Part shown: positions 1 through 6,077 of the stretch, in pieces
Layout of the letters: each line of letters opens with the position of its first letter
How positions within the stretch are numbered: position 1 is the stretch's first letter
Source: Chitinophagaceae bacterium
GTDB lineage: Bacteria; Bacteroidota; Bacteroidia; Chitinophagales; Chitinophagaceae
Direction of reading: 5' to 3'
Length of the DNA stretch: 6,375 bases
NCBI GenBank assembly: GCA_023251335.1
Contig: JAHEZA010000153.1
Location: 1 to 6,375, forward strand
Position numbers and translations under genes: made by a program
The notes under the pieces: generated by a model
The model's input: the letters and a program-made list of their open reading frames with translations, nothing else
What the model was told of the DNA's origin: nothing
The model's database searches: none

Positions 1-46
1 GCTTCTTGTTATTATTCCATTAAGCGCCCCATATCCGCCATTTTAC

Positions 47-54
47 TAACTTTG
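47..54 (+). promoter_or_regulatory. Candidate -7 promoter element for the AraC-family gene
   Basis: The bases TAACTTTG match the Bacteroidota -7 consensus TAnnTTTG exactly. Transcription would begin near position 61, leaving a leader of about 33 nt before the ATG at 94. No TTG or TTTG is present at the expected -33 distance, so this is half a promoter by sequence. The element overlaps an in-frame TTG at 52, which argues against that TTG as the start codon. Confidence 0.35.
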
Positions 55-93
55 ATTTTGCTCTTTTCTACGAATGTTCGCAGCTTTGCAACT

Positions 94-924
94 ATGTCCA
101 TGCAGTTTAAAAATATTACTCCCGTTCCGGGACTTCAAAAGTATATTGAAAAAATATGGGTTTTTAAAAGCACCGGTAAAATGCCCGCCGAAGATATGAA
201 ACTCGTGGTGCCCAACGGCAATCTGAAACTGACCATCTCTTATCAAAACGGAATAGTGGCCGACATCAACGGAAAAGTATATGCATCCAAAGAGCACGAT
301 ATTACGCTCACCGGCCTGGTGGATGTGCCGGTGATCCTTGATGTAGAAGCAGATACCTGTACTGAAACCATCGGTATTGAATTCAATCCACAAGGTGTAT
401 ATCGTTTTTTTCATTTTAATCTGAACGAAATTCAAAACCAGATCTGTTCTTTGAGCGATTTAGCCGGCAATAAAGGAAAACAACTAACACAACAAATTGC
501 AGATGCTGCGTCGGCACAACAAAAAATAATATGGATACAGCAATTTTTAATGAGTCAGCTTCTGCTACACGATGAAGACTGCATTTTCGAATATTGTGTA
601 GAAAAAATACTGGCTTCCAAAGGAACGATAACCGTTAAAGAACTGGAAAAGAAAACCGGCTTTAGCAGCCGCTGGCTGAATATGAAATTCACAGAGAAGC
701 TGGGAGTAAGCCCAAAAAATTTATCATCGGTCATTCGTTTCAGGCAATATTACCAGGCACTGATCAGCCACGATGAAAAAACCTTTTTCAAAAACGATTT
801 TTACAACCTCTATTACGACCAGTCACATTTTATCAAAGCTTTCAAACGTTTTACCGGCCTGCCTCCTACAAGATTTGAAAAACGGATCAACGATTTTGGA
901 AGAAGTTATTTTTATACGGCTTAA
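94..924 (+). CDS. AraC-family transcriptional regulator with DUF6597-like N-terminal domain
   Basis: This is a probable cytoplasmic DNA-binding regulator of 276 residues. The reading frame is open from a TTG at 52, but I prefer the ATG at 94 (MSMQFKNITP) or the ATG at 100, because homologous N-terminal domains begin close to this point and the TTG lies inside a promoter-like element. Residues about 8-100 resemble the DUF6597 domain found in front of many Bacteroidota AraC proteins (PGLQKYIEKIWVF, then VVPNGNLKLTISY). The C-terminal 90 residues form the AraC double helix-turn-helix: the first around VKELEKKTGFSSRWLNMKF, the second around YYDQSHFIKAFKRFTGLPP, which is the family signature. The linker before the second signature (FFKNDFYNLYYDQS) lacks the usual small-residue/glycine pattern, so that helix is divergent. 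No target or effector can be named, and the nearest downstream gene is on the opposite strand. The family call is firm; the start is moderately sure. Confidence 0.9.
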   Translation: MSMQFKNITPVPGLQKYIEKIWVFKSTGKMPAEDMKLVVPNGNLKLTISYQNGIVADINGKVYASKEHDITLTGLVDVPVILDVEADTCTETIGIEFNPQGVYRFFHFNLNEIQNQICSLSDLAGNKGKQLTQQIADAASAQQKIIWIQQFLMSQLLLHDEDCIFEYCVEKILASKGTITVKELEKKTGFSSRWLNMKFTEKLGVSPKNLSSVIRFRQYYQALISHDEKTFFKNDFYNLYYDQSHFIKAFKRFTGLPPTRFEKRINDFGRSYFYTA

Positions 925-942
925 TGCATTCTGTCTTGTCCC

Positions 943-997
943 GTTGTTGGTCTTGGTCCTCCCCATTGTTGTTCCTGTGACCAACAACTTCTTTTTC
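943..997 (+). terminator. Possible terminator hairpin after the AraC-family gene
   Basis: A perfect 10-bp inverted repeat (GTTGTTGGTC at 943-952, GACCAACAAC at 979-988) begins 18 nt after the stop codon and is followed by the pyrimidine tract TTCTTTTTCC. The 26-nt loop is longer than in classical intrinsic terminators and the T tract is interrupted by C, so termination is plausible rather than clear. Confidence 0.4.
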
Positions 998-1071
998 CAT
1001 GTCATTTTCTCGTCTCTTCTACGGAAAAATTATTGATGTTATACAGCGTATGTGAATTTTTAATTTTCTAC

Positions 1072-1097
1072 CGTCGCATATCATAAACAACGCGACG
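1072..1097 (-). terminator. Small GC-rich hairpin just past the tRNA-Ser 3' end
   Basis: CGTCGC at 1072-1077 pairs with GCGACG at 1092-1097 across a 14-nt AT-rich loop. It lies 12 nt beyond the tRNA 3' end on the minus strand and could stop transcription or mark the processing end. The sequence after it on the minus strand is A-rich rather than T-rich, so it does not fit a standard intrinsic terminator. Confidence 0.25.
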
Positions 1098-1108
1098 CTG
1101 CTCCAATG

Positions 1109-1193
1109 CGGAGAGGGAGAGATTCGAACTCTCGGAGGTTTAAGCCTCAACGGTTTTCGAGACCGCCCCATTCAGCCGCTCTGGCACCTCTCC
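1109..1193 (-). tRNA. tRNA-Ser (anticodon CGA, reads UCG)
   Basis: The reverse complement folds as a complete class II tRNA of 85 nt, counting the discriminator G at 1109. The acceptor stem GGAGAGG (1193-1187) pairs perfectly with CCTCTCC (1116-1110). The anticodon stem GCGGT/ACCGT encloses the loop CTCGAAA, giving anticodon CGA. A long variable arm with GAGG/CCTC pairing is typical of serine tRNA. The T arm is GAGAG-TTCGAAT-CTCTC. The 3' CCA is not encoded (the bases after the discriminator read CAT), so it must be added after transcription. The gene stands alone, with no neighbouring tRNA and no duplicated 3' end that would mark an integrated element. Confidence 0.97.
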
Positions 1194-1215
1194 TTAATAG
1201 ACCCTTTCCTGGCTA

Positions 1216-1234
1216 TGTTAGCGCAAGCACCGCT
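1216..1234 (-). repeat. Short GC-rich motif, left copy
   Basis: On the minus strand this reads AGCGGTGCTTGCGCTAACA. It closely resembles the plus-strand motif at 1445-1462 (AGCGGACGCTTCCGCTAA), differing by a one-base indel and a few substitutions. It lies between the tRNA and its best promoter match, so it would be transcribed in the tRNA leader, where GCAC/GTGC (1227-1230/1236-1239) could form a small hairpin. Its origin is unknown; it may be part of a larger degenerate inverted repeat centred on the 1300-1413 element. Confidence 0.35.
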
Positions 1235-1280
1235 CGTGCCATTATCACTTACTATCGTTGTAAAATTTAATTTTTCTTTT

Positions 1281-1313
1281 CAAAAGTATACTAAATGTAG
1301 GGTGTATTTCAAA
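1281..1313 (-). promoter_or_regulatory. Candidate promoter for tRNA-Ser
   Basis: On the minus strand, TTTG (1313-1310) and TACTTTTG (1288-1281) are separated by 21 bp, a full match to the Bacteroidota pattern of TTTG and TAnnTTTG. Transcription would start near 1274 and run through about 80 nt of leader into the tRNA at 1193. The -33 element lies within the left outer arm of the inverted repeat at 1300-1413, so the repeat appears to supply part of the promoter. Confidence 0.5.
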
Positions 1314-1413
1314 TTTTCGCAAGGTTGCCAACCTTCAATTAGTTCATTTAGATTGAAAGATTAAAACTGAAGGTTGGCAACCTTTAATCCAGGCGAAAAT
1401 TTGAAATGCGCCC
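1300..1413. repeat. 114-nt inverted-repeat element (REP/MITE-like)
   Basis: The outer arms are 21 nt each (1300-1320 and 1393-1413). They pair along their whole length if two G-U pairs are allowed on the plus-strand RNA. The inner arms are a perfect 17-bp inverted repeat (1321-1337 and 1368-1384), and each is nearly palindromic in itself (AAGGTTGCCAACCTT). The two right arms are separated by an 8-nt bulge (1385-1392), and the central loop is 30 nt. No open reading frame of substance is inside. The form fits a non-autonomous mobile repeat or a BIME-like pair of REP units. It could also be a bidirectional terminator or a structured RNA, but there is no T-run at either edge. Confidence 0.75.
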
Positions 1414-1444
1414 TAAATGTACAATTCTCTTTTAATAAAACACA

Positions 1445-1462
1445 AGCGGACGCTTCCGCTAA
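1445..1462 (+). repeat. Short GC-rich hairpin motif, right copy
   Basis: AGCGG at 1445-1449 pairs with CCGCT at 1456-1460 across a 6-nt loop. The motif resembles the minus-strand motif at 1216-1234, and both copies read away from the inverted repeat between them. No T-run follows, so it does not look like a terminator. Confidence 0.35.
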
Positions 1463-1679
1463 ACACACGAACGACAACCTCGCGCCAAAGTGGGGACAAT
1501 GACAATTGGTGACGTGGCCTGCTCCGTCAATTTTCGGGGGCAATCTCTTCATCATTGCCTGGCAGTAAAACAACAAATAAGAAGGATTTTTATTTTCGTA
1601 AATCTAACAGCCGTGCCCTGCTGCGGAAAGGCTTTGAGGAGAGATGCGGCCTGGGAAGGAATCTTTCTCTAGCTTCTTG

Positions 1680-1822
1680 GCTTGTCGAAGATGTCAGCCT
1701 GAGCTTGTCGAAGGCGGTTCCTTTTTTCAACGGTTGGGAAACAATTGTTTTCAGCAGATTTCCATGGCGTAATCACATTACGCTTCACATCATTTTAAAT
1801 CATGCGCCTCACAATGACGGGG
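1680..1822. repeat. Composite of dispersed-repeat-like motifs
   Basis: GCTTGTCGAAG occurs twice as a direct repeat (1680-1690 and 1703-1713, 23-bp period) around the block GTCAGCCTGAG. This is a word I recall from repeats scattered between genes in many bacteria, including Bacteroidota. A 7-bp hairpin follows (GCGTAAT at 1767-1773, ATTACGC at 1777-1783, loop CAC). The block ends with CGCCTCACAATGACGGGG, whose reverse complement carries GTCATTGTGAGG, also familiar as a dispersed intergenic word. I recognise these from memory only; copy number in this genome is unknown. Confidence 0.5.
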
Positions 1823-1831
1823 TGAATATAA

Positions 1832-1839
1832 TATCTTTG
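1832..1839 (+). promoter_or_regulatory. Weak candidate -7 element upstream of the barrel-protein gene
   Basis: TATCTTTG matches TAnnTTTG, but no TTG lies at the -33 distance. It is about 130 bp before the start codon at 1971, which would give a long leader. It is the only exact -7 match I found between the repeat block and the gene. Confidence 0.25.
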
Positions 1840-1970
1840 TAGCGGTCATTCGCGGGTAATGATTTCCACTCATGTATCGTGGCTATAAAATATATTGACG
1901 GGAAGAAAGGTGGCGTTCTCAAATGACCAGGTTTTTTAAATAAAAGTTCCTTCATGATAAAAGAGACTTT

Positions 1971-2927
1971 ATGATCGACATAATCAGCATTAAGAAAGGC
2001 AGTTCAGGCTTCCTGCCCTTTTATATGATTGTTTTTATGTGTTTATTCTTTTTATTTGAAGCTGAAGGGCAGGTAACTCCCTTTCGAAAATCGGTGTTGG
2101 ATTCTTTAAAAGCGAATGAATTTAATCTAAGCATTGCATTTGCATTCAATGCCAGCCAGGATGGTATCTCATCAGCCGAAGGTTCAACGGATTTAGGCAT
2201 GATGTATTCCACAAGCCGTTCCAGCTATGAAGTATTGCAGAGCAGCTATTATAGCTTGCTGGGAGGCGTTACTACATTTAACCGGTTTGCAGCTATTTTT
2301 AAAGGAACTATTTTTAGTCATACGATAGTTGACGGATATGTAAAAGAAAAAAAAGTTTACCCCGAGCCTTTCGTAATGTTTTCGGAAGATGCCAACAGGG
2401 CACTGAATTACAGATGGCAATTCGGCCTAAATGGTGTTTATGCGTTTAAGCCTACCAAAGTAATCAGGATGAGAATGGGTGCAGGCCTTTTATATGAGAA
2501 GGAGAACTGGCAGATGATTGGGGCTGGATTATTACCTTATATTGATACTTTTCCGGATGCAGTTAAACATTATATTTTTGATACCATCGGCGTGGCAAAT
2601 AACGGAGAATTACCAAGGGATAATTTTAGAACTAATTTATATGCCAACTTTCTTTGTTCGTTTACAAATAATATTAGTCTAAACACTTTTTTTGATGTCC
2701 AGATGCCTTTTAAACCACCTTATCATGGCCTTCCGGTGGAAGACGTTTTCCCGGTAGATACCAAGCTTCGACCGCGCATATTGATAAATATGCAATTATC
2801 CATCAACATATTGAGGAAATTAAATGTCATCACTGAATTTTTAATGCTGGAAGACAAGGGGCAGATTCCGGTGTACGTGCCCGACTTTGCATATAATTTA
2901 TCAGAAGGGATTCAATTTGAATTTTAA
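1971..2927 (+). CDS. Secreted, probable outer-membrane beta-barrel protein, function unknown
   Basis: This gene encodes 318 residues. Residues 1-34 form an export signal: a short n-region with two lysines (SIKKG), a hydrophobic core (FLPFYMIVFMCLFFLF), and a likely cleavage near AEG-Q. The rest is rich in alternating hydrophobic and aromatic strands, for example around 51-60, 101-111, 148-160, 165-177 and 222-244, and the chain ends in phenylalanine (GIQFEF), as outer-membrane barrels often do. A conserved-looking stretch FFDVQMPFKPPYHGLP at about 240-255 probably forms a loop or plug. I do not recognise a named family; a DUF481-like or general outer-membrane barrel is the nearest idea. The ATG at 1971 has only a weak AG-rich stretch (AAGAGA) before it. 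An internal ATG at 2025 would still leave a hydrophobic signal but lose the positive n-region. It stands alone, 400 bp from the next gene. Confidence 0.8.
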   Translation: MIDIISIKKGSSGFLPFYMIVFMCLFFLFEAEGQVTPFRKSVLDSLKANEFNLSIAFAFNASQDGISSAEGSTDLGMMYSTSRSSYEVLQSSYYSLLGGVTTFNRFAAIFKGTIFSHTIVDGYVKEKKVYPEPFVMFSEDANRALNYRWQFGLNGVYAFKPTKVIRMRMGAGLLYEKENWQMIGAGLLPYIDTFPDAVKHYIFDTIGVANNGELPRDNFRTNLYANFLCSFTNNISLNTFFDVQMPFKPPYHGLPVEDVFPVDTKLRPRILINMQLSINILRKLNVITEFLMLEDKGQIPVYVPDFAYNLSEGIQFEF

Positions 2928-3329
2928 TGAAAGCAATTTTGGAGTATGCTCAGTTTGAAATCAACAGGAGGTTTTAAGATTTTCTTTGAATTTGCATAGC
3001 ACAATCTACTGCCTGGATTTAAAATTAAAAAATACCGTTTCGTGTGCCGCGAACCGGGGCAGGAGGCACGTCTCCGTTATCTTTTTTCTAAACTTAATCC
3101 TTGCTCATCGAAATGTTGCGTTAATGATAGCCTTAACTTTCCATCTGTTTCGACCCGCTAAAAATTAAAAAGAACTGAATTAACATCAGCAATTTTATTT
3201 ATCTTTATTAAATATAATATATGTAGCTTTACGGCAGAGCATTCTTAAATTCAACAGTTTCTACGAAAACTAAAGCCTCCTTACCAAGGGAAACAATCAA
3301 CATTCTGTCAATCTCAAAAAATAATTATT
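2928..3329. other. Intergenic stretch of about 400 bp, likely leader of the lipoprotein-kinase pair
   Basis: I see no real gene here. A 60-codon frame at 2986-3168 is rich in Cys and Arg with no domain character and is probably chance. A short GC-rich patch at 3041-3070 carries GTGCC and GGCAC, which could form a weak hairpin. The downstream half is very AT-rich. TATCTTTA at 3200-3207 is one base off the -7 consensus, lacks a -33 partner, and would place the transcript start about 115 nt before the lipoprotein ATG. No clear terminator for the barrel-protein gene is visible. Confidence 0.45.
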
Positions 3330-3800
3330 ATGAAACACAGCAGTCGTTTTATCGCAATGTTATTTGTATGCTTTACAATTAATTTCTTTTTTTCTTCCTG
3401 CAACAATAGTGAAAAATTCGCCAAACCGGGACAACTCTTAATTGGGCCAATAAACATTAGAGGCTATGACACATCTGACAGCAGTCTTACTTTGAAGGAC
3501 GATAAGAAGAATGATGCCAGTTGGGTGAAAGTTTCAAAAAACCAGGTTATAAATTGGAATGTAACTGATCATGCAGGCGCCTTAATAGCAATCGACACCA
3601 TAGCTGTGGATACATCTTATTCTGGTGATCCGAATTTCTTTTCAACCGCTCCTCATCGGTTAGGTCCTTTGAAATGGCAGGCACAAATTAAGAATTCCAG
3701 TCCCGCCAAAATAATACTTGAAAAATATTATATCAAATGGACATTGAAAAGCACCGGAAAAACTTACATTTTCGACCCCCTTTTGCAATTAAATCCATAA
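3330..3800 (+). CDS. Small secreted lipoprotein, function unknown, paired with a sensor kinase
   Basis: This gene encodes 156 residues. The N terminus has lysine and arginine, a hydrophobic core (FIAMLFVCFTINFFF), then the lipobox-like FSSC with the lipid-acceptor cysteine at residue 24. The mature protein would be anchored in a membrane facing the periplasm or outside. The sequence after the cysteine (NNSEKF) shows no clear Bacteroidota surface-export signal. The mature part of about 130 residues looks like an all-beta sandwich: spaced tryptophans (WVKVSKNQVINWNV, LKWQAQI, YIKWTLKSTG), an FFSTAPHRLG turn near 107-116, and a FDPLLQLNP end. No cysteines follow the lipobox, and I see no catalytic motif or copper-site set. 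The stop is 13 nt before the histidine kinase start, so the two are probably one operon. There is no Shine-Dalgarno site, only an A-rich leader. Possible roles are ligand binding or modulation of the kinase sensor region; that is inference. Confidence 0.85.
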   Translation: MKHSSRFIAMLFVCFTINFFFSSCNNSEKFAKPGQLLIGPINIRGYDTSDSSLTLKDDKKNDASWVKVSKNQVINWNVTDHAGALIAIDTIAVDTSYSGDPNFFSTAPHRLGPLKWQAQIKNSSPAKIILEKYYIKWTLKSTGKTYIFDPLLQLNP

Positions 3801-3813
3801 TAAATAATTAACT

Positions 3814-5832
3814 ATGTCTTTGGCATATCGCGTTGGTTATTTTTTGACTATTCTTTTTTGCCTTACCTCTTTTTATAGTTCTGCCCAGGACCAGAAAGTG
3901 GCCGATAGCCTTGCACGTATTTACCAACAGGATAACCTTGCGGATACTACCAAACTTGAATTACTAAGGCAACTGTCTTTCAATGAAATAAAAGACTATA
4001 ATTTATCATTAAAATATGCTGAGGATTTAATAACCCTGGCACAACAACAAGGGAATGACAAATATCTTTTTTACGGCTATTTTCAAAAAGGGAATAAAAA
4101 GAGATTATTAGGCGACTACAAGGAAGCGCTTGCTGCTTTTTTTAAGAGTGCAGAAGTGGCAAAAAGATCTAAAAATTTAAGGTGGGAAGGCAGCGTATTT
4201 GGCGCCATTGCGGATGTATATTCACTCACCAATGATTATGAGAATACCATACTTTATCATCGTAAATCCATTGCGATCCTTAGACAATCTGCTGATTCTA
4301 TAACCCTTGCTTCGGCAATTTTAAATACAGGAGAAGCTTTTCGTACAGCAGGGAATTACGATTCGGCCCTGCATTATTTCCAGGAGTCTGAAAGAATATT
4401 TGAAAAGAAAAATTACCCCCAGGGAAAGTTTTACAGTATTGGGAATATCGGAATGGTTTACGCAAGCCTGCGAAAAACCGAAGAGGCCAAAAATAATCTG
4501 AAGGAAGCCATTGATTTTCTTCAGTCATCAGAAGATTATTATGCCCTTTGCGCCTATTTTATTTCAATGTCTGATGTCTATTTGCAACAAAACGACATTG
4601 AAAAGGCATTAAGTTATGCTGAAAGAAGCCTGCGCCTGGCACAGCAGAACGATCTGAAAGAGCAAATAAGAGACGCTGACCTTAAACTTTCAGAACTATA
4701 TGAAAAAAATCATAATCCTGAACAGGCACTTAATTATTACAAGGCATATATAGCTGACCGGGATAGTATTAATAGTATCAAAAAAGTACAGGAAATAGCA
4801 AACCTTCGCACTAATTATGAAGTAGCCCAAAAGCAAAATGAAGTAAATGTACTTAACAGTCAAAAAAACATGCAGAAGATGCTTCTGTTTGTAGCATTAG
4901 CGGTAATAGCCACCATAGTCGTGCTTAGTATTAAATTGCTTAGCAACTACCGGCAAAAACAAACAGCCTATGCGCTCTTAAGCAAAGAAAAAGATATTTC
5001 TGAACAACGGCGGGAACAGATCGATAAGGCCTTACAACAATTAAAACGTACCCAGGCCCACCTCATCCAGTCGGAGAAAATGGCTTCACTGGGGCAGTTA
5101 ACAGCCGGTATTGCCCATGAGATCCAGAACCCGATGAACTTTGTAAACAATTTCTCCGATCTCAATGCAGAACTTATCGCAGAATTACAGGAAGAGAATA
5201 AGAACGGAAATAATGTAGCTGTACAAAGTATTGCAAGAGATATTTTAGACAATTCAGGTAAAATAACTTACCACGGTAAGAGAGTAGAGGGGATTGTGAA
5301 TAGCATGTTGGAACACAGCAGGTCAGGTACGCCGGAAAAAAGGCTCACTAATATAAATACCCTGGCCGATGAATACTTCCGCCTGGCTTATTCCGGGTTA
5401 AAAGCTAAAGACAAAAATTTTAGTGCAACCATGCAAAAAGATTTTGACCCTAATGCCGGTGAAATTAATATTGTACCCCAGGAAATCGGACGTGTTATTT
5501 TCAACCTGGTAATAAATGCCTTTCACTCGGTAGCCGCCAAAAGTAAGGAAGCGCCTGATAATTATATCCCAACTGTTAGCGTTGGTACAAAAAAGGAGAA
5601 CAACCAGCTATTGTTATCTATAAAGGACAACGGCACCGGTATCCCCGTGTCGCTGCAGGAAAAAATTTTCCAACCTTTTTTTACTACCAAGGCCGCCGGC
5701 TTCGGCGTAGGCCTCGGACTTTCTATAAGCTATGACATTATAAAGGCTCACGGTGGCGAGATAAAGGTAGAAAGTGAGGAAGGAAAAGGCAGCGAATTCC
5801 TCGTCATACTTCCCCTGGAAAATGATGTTTGA
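3814..5832 (+). CDS. TPR-containing transmembrane sensor histidine kinase
   Basis: This gene encodes 672 residues with all parts of a sensor kinase. Residues 1-24 are a signal peptide ([19 protein letters not shown]). Residues about 45-320 hold six to seven TPR units, clearest at 82-118, 124-159, 164-199, 204-239, 243-280 and 283-319, predicted to be periplasmic. A coiled coil (320-354) leads to one membrane helix (356-376) and a second coiled coil (380-425). The dimerisation/phosphoacceptor region carries the H box [10 protein letters not shown] with the phosphorylated His435; the HExxN pattern also suits phosphatase activity. The ATP-binding domain has an N box (NLVINAF, Asn564 and Asn568), G1 box (DNGTGIP, 605-611), F box (FQPFFTTK) and G2 box (GVGLGL, 631-636). 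All key residues are present, so it should be active. It should autophosphorylate His435 in response to something sensed by the TPR region. No receiver domain is fused, and no response regulator follows within 540 bp. It lies 13 nt after the lipoprotein gene. Confidence 0.95.
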   Translation: MSLAYRVGYFLTILFCLTSFYSSAQDQKVADSLARIYQQDNLADTTKLELLRQLSFNEIKDYNLSLKYAEDLITLAQQQGNDKYLFYGYFQKGNKKRLLGDYKEALAAFFKSAEVAKRSKNLRWEGSVFGAIADVYSLTNDYENTILYHRKSIAILRQSADSITLASAILNTGEAFRTAGNYDSALHYFQESERIFEKKNYPQGKFYSIGNIGMVYASLRKTEEAKNNLKEAIDFLQSSEDYYALCAYFISMSDVYLQQNDIEKALSYAERSLRLAQQNDLKEQIRDADLKLSELYEKNHNPEQALNYYKAYIADRDSINSIKKVQEIANLRTNYEVAQKQNEVNVLNSQKNMQKMLLFVALAVIATIVVLSIKLLSNYRQKQTAYALLSKEKDISEQRREQIDKALQQLKRTQAHLIQSEKMASLGQLTAGIAHEIQNPMNFVNNFSDLNAELIAELQEENKNGNNVAVQSIARDILDNSGKITYHGKRVEGIVNSMLEHSRSGTPEKRLTNINTLADEYFRLAYSGLKAKDKNFSATMQKDFDPNAGEINIVPQEIGRVIFNLVINAFHSVAAKSKEAPDNYIPTVSVGTKKENNQLLLSIKDNGTGIPVSLQEKIFQPFFTTKAAGFGVGLGLSISYDIIKAHGGEIKVESEEGKGSEFLVILPLENDV

Positions 5833-6077
5833 TTTATTAATGGAGGCAAGATGAAATCATTACTGTAAATCCTTTAGCATCCGTTAGTGCCTTTTAAAAC
5901 CGGAATTATTGAAAAGTTCGGATACTGGAAAAATGTGCAATATTTTACCCTCTGATGACTCATAAAAAATAAAGAGATGCGATAACATGATATGTCTCAG
6001 AAATTTATGATTTAACGTAATCTGGCAAAGTTTTTTAGGTAAAATTGGTGAATTCATTCATCTAAAATTTTTGCACA
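5833..6077. other. Intergenic region after the kinase gene
   Basis: This is 245 bp of AT-rich DNA without a recognised gene. Near its start, GGAGG is placed 5 nt before an ATG at 5851 that opens a five-codon frame (MKSLL, then stop); this may be chance or a decayed gene start. No convincing terminator hairpin with a T-run is visible. Near its end, ATTG (6044-6047) and AATTTTTG (6066-6073), 18 bp apart, form an imperfect promoter match, each one base off consensus, very close to the ATG of the next small gene. Confidence 0.4.

Larger units (their letters stand above)
1414..1970. other. Intergenic stretch of 557 bp without a credible gene
   Basis: Open frames of 60-95 codons exist here but have no recognisable protein character. 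The longest runs through repeat-like DNA and gives the low-complexity string VSLSLSKAVPF, which I associate with translated intergenic repeats. The stretch holds the GC-rich hairpin motif at 1445-1462, repeat-like blocks at 1680-1822, and a weak promoter element at 1832-1839. From about 1850 to 1970 it is AT-rich leader for the next gene. Confidence 0.6.

Noticed and set aside
823..1005. 60-codon minus-strand frame with a lysine/threonine/glycine-rich product
   Set aside because: It is antisense to the end of the AraC gene and its odd composition is explained by the GTTGTTGGTC stem sequences.
1109..1193. tRNA as an integration site for a mobile element
   Set aside because: No duplicated tRNA 3' segment and no integrase gene occur in the window.
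1361..1576. 71-codon minus-strand open frame across the inverted repeat
   Set aside because: It overlaps half of the inverted repeat and gives an unstructured cysteine-rich product, with no promoter or start-site support.
1555..1842. 95-codon plus-strand open frame
   Set aside because: It runs through the repeat-like block and its product has no domain, signal or membrane pattern; the VSLSLSKAVPF string is the kind of product given by translating an intergenic repeat.
2927..2977. 16-codon frame (MKAILEYAQFEINRRF) overlapping the barrel-gene stop as TAATG
   Set aside because: The overlap could permit translational coupling, but the frame is too short to support and has no recognisable feature.
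2986..3168. 60-codon plus-strand frame in the gap before the lipoprotein gene
   Set aside because: Mixed Cys/Arg/His composition with no domain or ribosome binding site; probably chance.
4968..5252. 94-codon minus-strand frame
   Set aside because: It is antisense to the clearly real kinase core, so it is a shadow frame.
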